A stretch of DNA of 64,000 nucleotides from Chaenocephalus aceratus (GCA_023974075.1 CM043801.1:17865281-17929280), one strand, 5' to 3'. Shown: positions 1 to 28,690, counted from the stretch's first letter. The notes: generated from the sequence alone by a model not told the origin. Numbers and translations: made by a program.

Positions 1-2705
1 ATGACATGTGTTCTTACAGATCAGAATCAAACATAATATGTGTGCAGTTGGTACATGCTTGAATCTTACATTTTTCTGTAAAGATGATTGATTGTCCTCA
101 CATCTGTGACACAGGGGGAAACACATATGTAGACATGAACCCTGACACAGTGCACAGTTAAGACCTTAAAGAACTCATGTGCTTGTCTTGTGCTTTGCCC
201 TGTTTTACCCTCACCACGCTGCCTGCCCTCCCTTCCTTTGACTCCTCTCCTTGGCTATGTATAGTGCCATCAGTGAGTCTGAATCTGCCACATGAATGGA
301 GAGATGGGGGCTTCTGTTCAGTGTGACGTAATAGCCAGTAACACAGTCTCTTGTCCTCATGCAGCATCTGAGGAGAGTATCAGGGTGGGGAGGGGCAGAA
401 GAGGATGGAATGCAAAGAGGAATGGGATGTTTGCATGTTAGAGCACACCCACTATTGAAGCTGCAAGCCTGGATTTTTCAATGGAATCACATTTAAGTAT
501 AAATGGTGTAAGTAACTCTAACTGAAATATCTCATCAACTATTGGATGGGTTGGCACAAAGGCATCAGGATGTGGTAATCCCCTGATTTTCATTTAGAAC
601 CTCCATGAGGTTAACATTTGTGGTTTTGAATTCAATATCTATTGGATGGATAGATTGAGATGAAATGTGCTGCAGACCTTCACTACGTCTATAAGATGAA
701 TGGTAATATGTTGGAGGTCCTTCTCATCACCCTTAATGTTAATTTGTCCAATGCTTGTAGAATAACGACTTTCCCATCAGTTGTTTACTTAGTGTTGAGT
801 GCTAATTAGCACATGTCGAACATGCCACACCAATATGGTGAACGTAGTACCCACTAAACACAAACATTTATATTCTTTTACAGTGTTAGTCAAATGAAAT
901 GATGAGTAGCAACAGAGTATTTAGTACTGTGTTATGCAGTACAGGAATCTTTGATGTATTTGGTACTGTGCTGATATTTTTCGGTGTAGTTTCATTATTT
1001 CCCACACTATCAACAACAGACATCTCCAGCTAATACTGCTGCAGCCATAACTACAGTTTTTTGTTTGCCTTGGATTTTAGGGATTTTTATTTTTGAATAT
1101 CCTTTCCACTGCTGTATTTATTTGAAAAGATCGAATGTGTTTTCTTAGCGTCTTGCCTGTCCGAAATCCTTCACGTTCTGCTAATGGTTGTTTTGCTAAA
1201 GCCTAGATTTCTACTCTGGAGTTCCTCAGACTGTTTAGAAAAGGAGACGTGTTGCCAAATGGAGCTGCAGGTTGACGAAGTCTCTCTGGGTTTGCATATC
1301 TGCACAGGGGTTGTGGGAAAATAGAGATGTGGATTATAGCAAGAACGTGCCCAGACTGGGAAAAGACGCCTTGCCGTGACTTTATTTTGTGTTTTTCCCT
1401 GTAGTCATGTCATGTTTTATCAAGAGAAACTTCTCCTCCATCTGAACGCAGAGCTATTTCTAGACATGAACCCACGTCAATACTCTGATGCAAATGTTAT
1501 ACCAGATGTTCCTTTAGCCATTGCAGGCCTCTTCTGAATGTTTATTAGCAATTAGCATGCATGCTTCACACCTCTAATGAAGTGCATATGATGTTGGCTT
1601 TTTTCAGGCCAACCTTCTATAACTGAACACATGCTAGCCCTAAGTCTGTCTTTCATGATTTGCGGAAAAAACCCCCGAAAGTATCAAATGGAGATATTTT
1701 TGCTCCCATTTTTGATGTCATCGACTTGATGTGAATGGCTTTGTTGGTCAGTTATAATGGTTGGGTCAAGAATTGCAAGATTATTATCGTTTGTAGACAT
1801 CAGAATTAGAAACTATTCTTTATTTTGCTCTCAACACCCCTTGTTGTGGTTCCTGTCTAATTGTGTTTCTTTCAAACACATTTAAATGCAGTGCTGATTA
1901 TAGTCTACTCTGTCGGATATATCAGTGTGATAACTGCAATCCCACATATTTCACACTGTCACATCCATTGTGCAACCCTCCTAAATTTGTGATTTTCACA
2001 TCTTATGTTGTGCACTACTAGTCACACTTCCTTTCTAAAATACACTATTTCCTGTGAAAAAGATAAAAATAGCTGTATGGTGTTACAGAGTGATGAAAGC
2101 GTGTTATATTTTTAGATTTGGAGAATTGCATATTATGTTTCTCCCTTTCATCCTTACTGGAGCTGAATCAGACCCTCTTATCTGGAGTAGACTACACAGT
2201 CTGTGATCACAAGTGTAATATTTTAATAGCATAATGAAACCTGTGGTCTTTGGATCAGTCCTTATTGATTTATGTATTTGTCTCACTATTACATCCACAT
2301 TGGCTGCTACTCTCACTGAAACTAGTTTATTCAATTGTTATATCAGTACTCCAGTTGTTCCTACGTGATACAAACAAAACACAAAACTGTATGTGTTACA
2401 GGAATGTCCAGAAGCAGATTAATACAGGACATTAGCTTCCTTCTGATCTGCACACATTCTGTCTTATAATGATGTGTTTAAATCAGTTGTAGGATTAACA
2501 TGTAATGAGAAAACATTCACTCGCTATTGGTTTTACAATGCCAACACCTTATTCGAGAAGTGGGTGTCAGGACGGATGCATGGATTCTTCTTCTTTCATT
2601 CCCTTTCCTTTTCATGCTGTGGAATGAATCTGCATGTTTACCCATGAACCGTGTATTGAGTTATCTAACCTGAATACATTCTGTCCCTCTCTCTTGTTGT
2701 TTTAG
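1..2705 (+). other. intronic DNA upstream of the first visible PDE4 exon
   Basis: No exon could be supported here. The region lies 5' of the PDE4 UCR1 exon and ends in a splice acceptor (TTTTAG at 2700-2705). It is probably intron of the long PDE4 isoforms, whose first exons lie to the left of the window. It contains one dispersed repeat copy, listed separately. Confidence 0.6.
515..870 (+). repeat. dispersed teleost repeat, copy 1
   Basis: The text holds the phrases 'atctcatcaactattggatgg', 'cctccatgaggttaacattt', 'gtgctaattagcac' and 'atggtgaacgtagtaccc' in order. This order matches a very common, non-coding, degenerate interspersed repeat of percomorph fish introns. A second diverged copy occurs at 60840-61230 in the same orientation. 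The class is not certain and the boundaries are approximate. Confidence 0.6.
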
Positions 2706-12607
<9,902 letters not shown>

Positions 12608-14264
12608 AGGCGTCTCTGGAGTCCCACGCTTCAGACTTGGGACATAGCACCCGCCAAAAGTAGTATTTCTTTTGGCCTTTTTTTGTTTCTTTTATTGATC
12701 TCGGTGCCTCTTGACTCCCTTTCTCGCACTCCAACCAACCTGGTTTTCTGCGGACAGCATCACAGCAAACCTAGGGTGGGGAGTAAGTGAGTGTGGTGGT
12801 TGCGGAGTGTGTTAAAAAAATGCTGCAGTTTTACCCAGCAGTCACCTGCACTGGAGAGAAACAGATGGACATTTTAATAGAGGACAGGAAACCAAGTTTC
12901 TGAACTGTCCTCTATGCTCTGCGTCTTTCAGTGAGACGTACTGTGGATGAACTACAGCGAGGATGAGAAGTTTGAAACCTAAAACTTCCCCTTTACCAGC
13001 CAACCCAAGGTTCTACTACAATAAAGACAGAACTTTTTCTTTGTGAAGAAAGTGAGGAAGTGATGAATGAGCGTGAAAACATATTTTAAGACATCTTGCC
13101 AAACTTTACCCTGCCTTCTTAGTTCTTATTTTGTTTGTTTTGTTGTCTTTTATATAGGTCCATTGAATTGCAGTCAATGAAGGCACAGTAAATAGCAGAC
13201 TCCAAAGCAGTGTAGGCAAAGTATTGGCAGAAAGGAGCTATGCATGATTTTATGCAGTCATTTTTAATGTAGCACAGCCTATTTAATTATGTTCACCAAA
13301 CAGTAGTGTTGCTATAAATGGCATGCAATGCATAATATGTTATGTAAGGTTTTTAGAAGTGTTTCAGGCTCACTATTTCCATTTTTATAAACCTAAACTA
13401 TGATATTGTCGGTGACAATAATGAACCACGGTCAGCGTAGTGTTATTCAGTCAGGAATTACATCCAGCTATGTGGGCTGTGCATGTGGTGCCTCCCAGTG
13501 TCGACATGTGGAATTAAAGTTCTGGCATTGGAGGCAAATGATTAGCAAAGCTATATTCAAAACCCATTGAACTGTAGGACTACCCCAAATATCAGTAATA
13601 TTTCAGTTTTGTTGCTATTTTGACTTAAATTTCAAGTCACTAATTCTTGAGTTCTTAATATTGGCACCCATTTTTATAGGTTTCCCTTCAAGTTGAGCAC
13701 TTTACAGTTGGGACTGAGCCAACACATGAACACATTGAAGGCTGTTGACTTCAAAACAGCTTTGGAAGCCTGCCAAGCAACCAGCGGAGACATCATGCAA
13801 AAGCTAAACGCTACAGTACATCTACAAACTGCATCAAACTATCCATACAAATCCATCATGGTAACTACAGACGTGTCACACAGCATCCAAGCACAAGGGT
13901 TGCAAAGACGGATGTCAGCATCATTGTAACTGTAGAAAACAAACAAACCAGGATGGCTTTTTTTTCCTCATTGATCAATATTTTGCTCTTCACAGGGACA
14001 TAGTCAATGACAAACAAGTGCCAAGCAAGCATGACACAACCCGTACTGTAATTTCCATTTTGCCACTGGCTACTTTCCATCCATGACTGATAAAGTTGGT
14101 TGATTGTAGCACACTGTGTGCCAATCTGACCCGAGTGTCTCTGTTACAATTGTTTTTAAACTCCAGTTCTAACGGTAACTGAAACTGATATTGTCTTAAT
14201 ACAGTGTTTTGTTTATTGTGTGAGAGTGAATGACTGGGTTGACTTTTTTGATGTATTTGCTAAG

Positions 14265-14270
14265 AATAAA
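14265..14270 (+). terminator. possible proximal poly(A) signal of PDE4
   Basis: AATAAA in the 3' UTR, possibly used as an alternative early site. No support beyond the hexamer. Confidence 0.3.
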
Positions 14271-15370
14271 CCAAAGCACTTTGTATGGTACTTTTACAGT
14301 TCTGCACTTCCAGTACAGTTTAACATGTATAGTGACTGTTTCACTGTTTTTCTGATGGCTGGTGCTTGAGTTGAATTGCACGGGCTGCACCACTACAGCT
14401 CTTAAAGGTCGGATTTCAGAGGGACTGAAGTCGTTTTTTTTGTCCTTTTTATAATTGACAGTATGAAAAAGAGGCGTTCTGTTGAAGTGCATGACGTTGG
14501 CTGCAGGATGAAGAATATAGAGATCTTACAGAACTTGACCTGTGGAAAAACTTGTTTTATTTTATAACCATAAAACAGAGTGAAAACTATTTGAATGTGT
14601 GAACGAGCTGAACGCCTTACCTTCAAACTTGGGATTTTTTTTTCTGGTCACAGATGTGTTAACTGACATGCTGGAGTAAAACATGTGCAATCCTTTCTGT
14701 AGCCATAAACATCACCAAACAGACAAACACTCAAGTATGCCTTCAACACTAAGGACTATCTAACAACAGCTCAACCAGCACAACATGCGAGGATTCAGTC
14801 TGTCTCTGCATGTCACTAATTGCTTGATTTGTACATTTTCCTCACAGTGCTTCATGTACAGTTTATTTATTATTTCGGTATTACCTGTCAGAAACGATGG
14901 AACGGTAGACTTATTTTAGTCTGAGGTTTAGTACTTATGTGTGAGAAAGTCACACAGGACAGATGTCAACTGTAACTCAGCTTTTTTTTCCCCTTCTCTT
15001 TTCATTTATTTATGTCTGCGAATAACATTATACATAAGCAAAAATATTCACTTTCATGTTTTTCTTGGTATAAAAATAGTTTAGTGACATATGTCTGAGA
15101 CATCTCTCATCTCCTGTTTTCCTCTGTTTTCAATGATCTGATCACATATTCATTCACGATCTTACAGTAAGTGTGCTGATCTGAGACTTCTTTGATATAT
15201 AGTGAAGATAATATAGTCACACGGCCTCAAGTCATCCTAGATCAGTTTTTCTGTTCTTAGAGATTTTATGAATATTGGTCGTGAAGACTTTGCAGCTTTG
15301 ACAATCCAAACTCTGCTGTTTAACTGTGGGTGTGTTAGCCCTCTCTCCAACTAGAACTGTTTGCCTTGCC

Positions 15371-15376
15371 AATAAA
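15371..15376 (+). terminator. poly(A) signal of PDE4
   Basis: AATAAA followed about 25 nt later by a GT-rich stretch (GATGTCTTTGTCT). It is the last good signal before the rab3a promoter and so probably the distal end of the PDE4 transcript. Confidence 0.6.
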
Positions 15377-15399
15377 GGAAAAAACGATTCACTCTTTGA

Positions 15400-16140
15400 T
15401 GTCTTTGTCTCTAAATGTTGAGGAAACTAAACCAACCTCCTAAAAGGAAGCAGCTTGCTGATGGTAAGTCATTAGAAAATCGTACTATGCATCAACTGAT
15501 TGTTCAGTTATGTGGGCTTATGAAATATAATGCATTAAACAACCCCAAGAGATGGCTAAAAGAATATGCATTTAACAACTACAATAGTAAAATATTGCAT
15601 AATGATTATGCACCTGTAATAAATATAATACAATAATAGGATATCAGTGGTAACATAACTCCAAACGAGACCGTTCTTCATAATGACTATACTTTTGATA
15701 AGGCCTATTTTGCTGATCAAAACAATGAAAATTAACTAATGACGGTCAAAAAAGTACTGAAGTTAAGGGCAATTTTGAGGTACTTATACTTTACTTGAGT
15801 AGTCTATTTCCAATGTAAGCTATTTCATATTGTACTGCACTACATTGCAGACTTAAATTAATACAAATGTTTCACCAGAAAGAAGTGTATAACGTCATTA
15901 ACTTCACCTTTACCAACTTTAGCATTGTGAATCAATAATTACAATCCAATAATATAGTAAACAAAATGTAAAACATGCCCCCATCTTCCTCTACTGTACT
16001 TGCATTTGTCTATTTTATTATTCTGTTGTATTACAACGTTTACTCCTACCTTCTTTATTCACTTTTCAGCCTCAGCTAAATACTGAATCAAACCCCCTCA
16101 ATAATTTACAAAATGGGTGGAGGCAGGGCTCCGTGTGAAT
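15400..16140 (+). other. intergenic, PDE4 to rab3a
   Basis: About 740 bp of AT-rich sequence. I see no exon, RNA gene or recognisable mobile element in it. Confidence 0.5.
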
Positions 16141-16220
16141 GAACAGATCCTCTTCTCTGATTGGTCAATCCTCGTGCCAATCGTCCTTACACTCTGTACG
16201 TAGCTGCTAAGGCCGGGGCT
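16140..16220 (+). promoter_or_regulatory. rab3a: rab3a core promoter region
   Basis: Two CCAAT boxes in opposite orientation are seen, ATTGG at 16160-16164 and CCAAT at 16177-16181. They are followed by a more GC-rich stretch and no TATA box. They lie just upstream of the likely non-coding first exon. The transcription start is inferred. Confidence 0.5.
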
Positions 16221-16307
16221 GTCAATCAAGAGGCGCACCGAGCTACTGCAGGTGCATTACTGGGCTAGTCGCTGCTGGGAAGTTGAGGATTAAACACACC
16301 TTTCACG
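16221..16307 (+). other. rab3a: rab3a non-coding first exon
   Basis: A donor TTTCACG|GTAAAC at 16307/16308 follows the promoter. The coding exon at 17977 has its acceptor (GCATAG) directly before the ATG, so an upstream untranslated exon is required. This is the best candidate. The 5' edge is a guess. Confidence 0.5.
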
Positions 16308-17976
16308 GTAAACACTCCGTTGTTTTTGTCATTGCGGGGACGTGTTAAATCTAATCGTTCCAGTGGATGGTTGCACGCTTATTATACCCTGGATTTATAC
16401 TCAACATTTAGTCGTAAATAAGAAGAGTAACCTTCATTTGACATAGCTGGGATGCTTAGCTAGCTCCTACTGCCACTTTTAAATACTGGTAACGGTCTGC
16501 TGTGTTAGCATTAAAGGTAGCGATGCTAGCTTGATTTCATGCGTTTTCACGGGATAACAACTGCATTTGTATCTGTGTTGCTATCATCACTTTCACAACC
16601 GTTTAATATTTAATACAGGCGGTAAATAATATATGACAAAACGACGTGTAGTCTAATGTATGGGTTTTTTCTGCAGCTAACGTGAACCAGTGTCAATTTC
16701 AGGCTACGTATTCACTAGCAAGCTAACGCTAGATAAGCTCTGGATAATAAGGATGTGTTTAAGGCCGTTTTAATTGAGAGTTTCTTGTGTTTAGAGACGG
16801 GCACAGAGCACTACAGACGTATGAGAGTTTGTCGGCGTTTCTTTAATGTAATGCAGGGCAAATTCAGTCCAACCATATGGTCATTCATAATTGGCTGGCT
16901 ATCGCTGCAATGCCCTCCTGGATGGGGAGGGATAGTCCGTTTAGCAGCTGATGCTTAGCCTGCTAAGCTCCGGTACTTCCGTCCTCTTATCTTCCGTGGG
17001 GCGGAGGTTTGGAGTCCTTGCCCTAGCGGTATTATTGGCATTAAGTGGAAACCCTCCAGCCTGTGTGTGGGTATCGACTGGTACTGTTGACACAGCCTCT
17101 TGGCGAAACGGCTGCATAATTTTAAGACCTGATAAAGTAATGAGTGTTGCTGAGTGTAACCTGGCCTCACGCAACACGGGTTAAATGAGGCTGTGGTACA
17201 CTGCCACTTTGGTCTTTCTGATGAATGATGGAGATCAGCAGTAAATCTCTGTTTTCTGTGCATTCGCCTTATGTTATGTAGGTAGTGAATCATTGATGCC
17301 ACATATGAGTTGAAAAGAGATGACTAACCAGAAAGAGTTGGGTCAGTCTAGTGAATAAACGCATTTACATCAAAACAGCCAGATTTTTTGTGTTATTTTA
17401 ATATTTCTTGTTATATTTTATGTGTTTTAGATGTTGGTGGTCTCGTTTTTCTTGATGTCAGTATATCCTTTCAAATTATCTTATGTTTATTTAATGTCAC
17501 AATGTTTGTTGTAGATACATTGTTATTTAATATTTAGTTTACTTATAAACCAATTTGAACGAATACAGTTTTATACAAAAATCTAATCTGTCACATTTCC
17601 TAAACCAAAACAGTAACACTTTATTAAATGGCTGTTCAATTTCCTTATTTAAAAAAAAAATCCTTTATCTGCCTTAAACATGAAATGTTTTAGCCAGTGG
17701 CTGGAGAATTGTGTATGACATTGTAACAAAAGGGAGTGGACACAATATCAGAAATAAAGTACCTGCACAATCTGATGTGATCAAATACAGCAGCTCTACA
17801 TTTGTAGATTTATATAATGTCTAGTTTTTCAGACACTGTCAGAGAAGCTTTGATTCAAGCCTGTTAGATGTTGTGATCTATGTCTGTTGTGTTGTCTTTA
17901 TTGAATATAATTGATGTTGTTGTTTTAGGCTTTTTCCTTTTTAACTCATTAATGTCTGATCTCAATCCTTGCATAG

Positions 17977-23165
<5,189 letters not shown>

Positions 23166-23182
23166 ACAAAAACACACACTCT

Positions 23183-23295
<113 letters not shown>

Positions 23296-25608
23296 TCTGC
23301 TTTCCTAAAGCCCACAGACATTTTTGGGTTTGTCTCTTACTTTTTCTTTCTCATACACACATATATTACACACAAACACTGCCATAAACAACACAAACAA
23401 CAAGGTAGATTCTCCACCCCACTTACTACTCAGAGCATTTTCCACATGAGCGGCTCCCCCCAAAGATTTGGCATTGTCACTAATCTCTTTTTTATTGTAT
23501 GTTAGTAATACAGGGGTTATGTGATGGTGCTAATTTAGTCCCAGGGGTGAAGAAAATGTAACGGAGGTACAAGCTCAAGTTTTCTTCTTGTTTTGTTGGC
23601 ACACGTTTACACAAGCATACACCAGACTGTCTCTTAACAGAAATGTAAAAGGCCAGTGAAAGCTGAGACTCCATCATTCCTTAAAGACGTGTCTACAATT
23701 GGGTTTCAATATAAAATGCTGATTATCCTCAAATCCCAGGCCCTACTTGGATCTAACGCCTCAAACCTACTTGGGTATAAATCTGCTGAATTCGTTTTAC
23801 TCTTAGTCCCATTGGATATATTTGTTTGTTGCTGTGGATAGATTTTTTTTTTTTTTTTACATTTCTGAGTTGGTTGGGTGTGTTTTTGAGCATGTGAAGT
23901 CACTGGTCCTCCCCAGTGTTGTGATTGAGTCTTTTCAGGTTATTATAGTCCAAACAGGTCTTACTTTTTTTATTTTAGGAATGAACGTGAGAATAGCAAG
24001 ACATTCATATCAGTTTGCTTGTGAAGTTGTTTCTATAATTCATTTTTCGGGCCCTTTCCCAGATCCCAAACATTTTTTTAATTCTTTTTTAGCAAAACTG
24101 GATGTCAGTTGTTTCATTGGTGTCGGCGTCCGGAGCTGCAAAGCATTGATTTTAGATGTTCTTTTTTTGTTTTTAACTTTTTTTATGTACTATTTTTTTA
24201 AGACATACAACATAATTAAAAGGTAAAGGATGTCTCTCAAAATGTAAAAGAGTGTATAAATGTTTTAAAGTCAATAGTTGTGCATTTTGAAATGCATTCA
24301 TAATATATATAAATGTATAAAAAACAAATGATACAGTAATAATGTTTGAGGATATTGGATTCCTACCTGTGCTTTAGTGGGAGATTCATGTTGTTGATGT
24401 TTTTTAACCGACTCTGGTTGACCGGATGGTTCTTTGAGCTGCTGTCTGAATTTAAAAGCTGCCGTCCTACAGTTTGAACAGTTGGTTAGCTAATGGAGGC
24501 TAAAGCTTTCACATGTTAAGCCCACGCCCCCTTCTCATGTATTAACATCCACTGCATACAATGTGCTCACTAGAAAGGCATGTGATCCAGTGCGGACCTC
24601 CACATCAACGCAGATTGTCTCTTGTGTTACGGTGGATCATATTTGTATCTTTTCGTTATGGGGAACATGATGTTTTACGCATGGTAAATGTCAGATTGTG
24701 AGCTTTATTTCCCTTTAAGGTTAGGGATGTGTCTTCTTGTGTATACAGTACAGAAACAGTAAGGCTTGCAAAAACACCTGTAAGTTATTTCAAAATAAAA
24801 CATATTTATTTTGTATTATTTATAACTTTAAATTTGCTTTAAAGATAATCTTCTTCCTAGATGATGCAGTGTGATCTGCACTCTGCTTTTTAAAGTGATG
24901 TTCAACAGTATTCACTTGCTTAAACTAAACCTTGAAGGGAAAATGTATTTGTGTTTACAGTGAATATTAAGCTTAAGATGATTCCTCAAGGGGAAGTTTA
25001 AAACATTCCAGTGAGAAACTTTTATCATGTCCGCACAGCTTTGTAGGGAAGTTTGTTTTTCTTTTGATATCAGTTATGTTATTTTTAAGACTTGGAAGTG
25101 TAAAAAGGGGGCTGTTCTTCTCACAGATCAATAGCAGTTATTTCTCTCTACACATAAAAATAAACAGCGTGAACCCTGCTTTTGTAATGCACTTGGTGTG
25201 TGAATGTACTGTTTATGAAGGAGGTCTTATTAACTGTTATTTCCAAAGAGATCTCTACAAGGCATTTGGAGCCAAACAAAGCGCTTGTTAGACAATGTGC
25301 AGTAGCTTCAACAGGGAAAATGTTTGTAGCTAACTGAATACTCTGAACACTTCATTAAAACAGTGATTCTTACTGCATTGTTCACTTTTGAATTGTTTGT
25401 TGATTTTTTTTGTTACTTTATTTATTGTGTTTTGCTACAGCTGTAAACTTTCTGGTGACTTAGAAAAAAAACCATGAATCATGTTCAACTCTCTCTTCAT
25501 CCTCCCTCTCTACCATCTTGTAAATAGAAATGTTCTTTCTGTCGGGTATTAGTTGTGTGAATTTGTGCTGTAATTCTGTAATGCCAGATTTGCTAAAATG
25601 AGGAAATC

Positions 25609-25614
25609 AATAAA
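25609..25614 (+). terminator. distal poly(A) signal of rab3a
   Basis: AATAAA followed within 25 nt by the GT-rich text GTTGTGTCGG. It is the last signal before the convergent jund transcript. Confidence 0.65.
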
Positions 25615-25755
25615 CCAATTCTAAAAGCTGGAGTTGTGTCGGTTCTACTTTTATTCCCAAAAGGGAGGGATTTACAAGAAGTGCACATGTGATGTTTCAG
25701 AAATGGTTTAGAATAATTGTGCCCAGCAGAGGGCATAATAATACTGCATTAATGT

Positions 25756-25761
25756 TTTATT
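25756..25761 (-). terminator. candidate poly(A) signal of jund
   Basis: TTTATT on the plus strand is AATAAA on the minus strand. It lies about 930 nt beyond the jund stop and only about 140 bp from the rab3a poly(A) signal, so the two genes would converge almost end to end. Confidence 0.4.
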
Positions 25762-26687
25762 TTCTACCCTCAGAGTTGTTTGACCATCTATGGTTTGGTT
25801 CAGCTTCTCTACTGCACAACTGAATGAGAGAAGACTCATGTTAAAGGTAAGAATTTATATTTTAGTCTTTCAAATGCTCCTTCCAGCTTTATAAAGCAGG
25901 CATATCCTCCTGTCTTAAGAAACAAAACACATACGTTTTGGTAATGTAGTGAATTTAATAAATGTCAGGTAGAGACTTGAATGTCCTTTACACATGTATA
26001 GATAGGGTTTCTCAGCACGTACACATACATTCATGGACGTTTTGGCGCCTGAAGAACTACACAGCAGCCACCAAAATAGAAAATACAATGGGTACTGTAC
26101 ACAAGAGCAACAAGACATGCAGTGTTCCTTTTTTCCAAAAAAATAATAAACAAAGTAAGACCATATGTAAAGTAAGAAACGTTTCAGTAAATAAAATATA
26201 TATATTTGTCATTGCTAAGTGCTTGTAAACAAGTAAGGCATTATATTACACGGTGGGTGCCAGCACTTGGTGACACCCTGGTGTTTGGTTGCACTCTAGT
26301 AGAGATTGTCCAGCTTAAACAAAGATAAACCCTATTCTGCACCAGTCCCCTGGATAGCACTTTGCTACATGGCTTCCCAAAAAACATTAGGGCAACAAAA
26401 TAAGTCTGTTGGCAGTAAAACACTGCCAGATTTCAGGCTGCAGCCAACTGCTGGTCATTATTCCAGTAGACTTTCAGCTCCCATCAAGCCAGCCATGCAG
26501 TTCATTCACTGTGCAGTGCAAATGCCTGTTTTGATTCTCAGTAACAGGCTTTATCTGGAGGGTGCATTTACAATGGCCTCATATCAAGTCTCTGATAAGT
26601 ATTCTGTGTTACAAAAGGCAAATGTTCCTCATAATTCATGCCTGTATTCTTCCTCAGAGGATATTTAGAGCTGCATAAACAGAGGCT

Positions 26688-27596
26688 TTAGTAAGCTTGG
26701 ACCTGGTTTGGTAAAAGCTGGCACCCACTGCTGACATGGTTCATCACCTTCTGCTTCAGCTGAGCCACTTGATCCCTGAGGACGCTGGCTGTGGATGCCA
26801 GCTCGGTGTTTTGCGTTTTCAGGTTCTTGACCTTGTCCTCCAGCCGAGAAATCCTCTCCAGTTTTCTCTTGCGGCACTTGGAGGCGGCTACCCTGTTCCT
26901 TAGCTTTTTCCTCTCCGCCTTGATGCGCTCCTGGTTGTCCATGTCGATGGGAGACATAGGGGGGCTGTCCCCGAAGCTCTGCATGTCTGGCACAGTCTGC
27001 GGCTCGTCCTTCACCAGCCCGGCGGACTGGAGTCGGGACAGCGCAGCCGCGGCCTGCTGCTGCTGCTGCATGCTGGCCAGATGAGACGGGGGCGGCGGGA
27101 AGGGGATGGTGTCCGTGGAGTAGTTGATGGTGGTTCCGAGCGGACTGGACGCATAGCCGTTCAAAGTAGTGTAAACAGGGAGGTCTGAAGTCTGAAGCCC
27201 GCTCCCCATTGAGTTGGCGGCTCCGAGGAGCTCCAGTCTGTCCACGCAGCCAGCCTCGCTCAGCTGGTTCTGCTTGTGGAGATCCTCCAGCGCCTTCACG
27301 AAACCCTCTGCGAACTCCTGCTCGTCACTGGCCGACTTCGGGTAGAGGAACTGGGAGGACGGGTTGACGGTGGTGACCAGACCGTTGGACTGGATGATAA
27401 GGCGCTCCAGGTCCGGGGTGGTTAGTTTCAACAGTCCCAAGTCTGGAGAGTTAAGGAGTCCGTCAGTGTCCCGGAGAGGGTTGGATTTGTGGTCGTCCAG
27501 GTTTAGATTAATGTCCTTCTTCATCATCGTGCTGTGGGAATAGATGTTGGGGACCCTCGGAGTGTTCACGGAGCCTGGGTAGAAGGTTGTTTCCAT
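26688..27596 (-). CDS. jund: transcription factor JunD (AP-1 subunit)
   Basis: This is a single intronless frame of 302 residues, as expected for JUN-family genes. JunD pairs with FOS, ATF or other JUN proteins and binds TGACTCA/TGACGTCA sites. The delta/JNK-docking region is at residues 24-70, with candidate proline-directed sites Ser50-Pro and Thr60-Pro in NSPDLG and LTTPDLE. The JUN-wide motif [19 protein letters not shown] is at about 94-112. A short Pro stretch and a Gln/Ala stretch lie at about 167-185, KDEPQTVPD at 196-204, and SPPMSPIDM at 211-219. The bZIP basic region starts at about 224 with [13 protein letters not shown], and the zipper runs to about 284. The choice of JunD over Jun or JunB rests mainly on neighbours (RAB3A, PGPEP1) and the METTFY...MMKKD start. 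It lacks the long Gly/Ala insertions of mammalian JunD, which is normal for fish. Confidence 0.92.
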   Translation of the reverse strand: METTFYPGSVNTPRVPNIYSHSTMMKKDINLNLDDHKSNPLRDTDGLLNSPDLGLLKLTTPDLERLIIQSNGLVTTVNPSSQFLYPKSASDEQEFAEGFVKALEDLHKQNQLSEAGCVDRLELLGAANSMGSGLQTSDLPVYTTLNGYASSPLGTTINYSTDTIPFPPPPSHLASMQQQQQAAAALSRLQSAGLVKDEPQTVPDMQSFGDSPPMSPIDMDNQERIKAERKKLRNRVAASKCRKRKLERISRLEDKVKNLKTQNTELASTASVLRDQVAQLKQKVMNHVSSGCQLLPNQVQAY

Positions 27597-27863
27597 TCTA
27601 CACCCTCACACGAGGGAGTGCTGAGCGTTACGCATTAACGATTGTTCAGCAATCATATCCAAACATGAGGAAATCAGCTGATCCTTATTGTCGTGCGATC
27701 CTGTTTCCTTATCCACTTGTATCAGTCTCTTCTATCGGTAGACTCCTTGAGCTCTCGTGCCTGAGGGTCTGGGATGTGTCTCTATACAGCGCGCGGGTGA
27801 TATTGTCTTTTCCCGATGGCACGACTGCTATGCGCAGCGCCAGACCTCGCTCGCTTTCTAGCC

Positions 27864-27918
27864 CTAAAAATTCCATTATGTCACTCCAGAGCGCGCAGAT
27901 TGGCCCAAAATGACGTTG
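27864..27918 (-). promoter_or_regulatory. jund: JUN-family proximal promoter of jund
   Basis: Reading upstream on the minus strand, in order: a MEF2/RSRF-like AT box (plus-strand CTAAAAATTC, 27864-27873), an AP-1/CRE-like site TGACATAA (27876-27883), a CCAAT box (27899-27903) and a CRE-like TGACGTTG on the plus strand (27911-27918). Known: the human JUN promoter carries a MEF2 site, a proximal TGACATCA site and a CCAAT box in this same order. This suggests AP-1/ATF autoregulation. Function is inferred from the motifs only. Confidence 0.65.
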
Positions 27919-27929
27919 GTTTCCGGTTT

Positions 27930-28690
27930 AATTTGAATAAGGGGCAGAGCCTGTCTTTATTGCCATGGAGACTCTGGGTAAACTACAAACAGTGCAATGC
28001 ATTGTGGTTTGATGTCATAGCATAAAAAAGCTCAGGGTCGCCAAAAGAGAGCAGAGACTGGGCGGGGAAGGTGTAAGAGGCGAGGGCCAAGGAAAGAACA
28101 GAGGAACAGGACTTACAGAAAAATATAACTTGAACTAAGGCAGGGTAACTCACTTTAAAAAGACTTAAAGAGTGGAATAAAAGTCAGCTTTAGAAAGTGG
28201 ATCTGACTCGACCTAAGTCTTAACATACTAATCAAGTGTAATCTTGTACTCTTCCACAAACTATAGTCTCTAGGATTTATTTAGTCTTAAAGTACGTGTT
28301 CAAACTGATTTCATGTTTTATTACAAAATCATCAGATTTCTACACAAACCATGCCAACTCCTCTTGTTCCAACTCTGTGAGATCAATGGTCAGATTCAGC
28401 CCCCACACACGACCAACAGAGTGAAATGAAATGAGCCGTGTCTCTATAAGTGCTCTGAAAGTGTTTCTGGGGAAACTGCGTAGAAAAAGGGAAGGAAACA
28501 GTGACAGTAGAATGAGGAAACCATGCTGTCTGTGATTTTAAATTTGAAAAGGTTGAAGGTTTAATGGCTGTTGCTGAATTCAGTCTCTTTATTTATCCAT
28601 TTTGTAATCGATTTCCTCCTAAACTAATTGAACTAATCATAACAACGCAACACAAAGCTGTGAAACCTCAGGCATCGCCACATATAATTT
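27930..28690 (+). other. intergenic, jund to pgpep1 (left part)
   Basis: GC-moderate near the jund promoter and then AT-rich. I see no exon or recognised repeat in it. Confidence 0.45.

Larger units (their letters stand above)
12608..15395 (+). other. pde4c: PDE4 3' untranslated region
   Basis: This is AT-rich non-coding sequence from the stop codon TGA (12605-12607) to a good poly(A) signal at 15371. No gene-like reading frame is supported; open stretches such as 13693-13929 show no domain and are not conserved-looking. Length of about 2.8 kb is ordinary for a vertebrate PDE4. Confidence 0.6.

Noticed and set aside
13693..13929. 78-codon frame after the PDE4 stop
   Set aside because: Lies in the AT-rich 3' UTR, no domain, no splice sites.
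16951..17302. Overlapping frames on both strands between the rab3a first exon and its ATG exon
   Set aside because: Intronic, open on both strands by chance in a locally GC-rich patch; no domain or splice logic.
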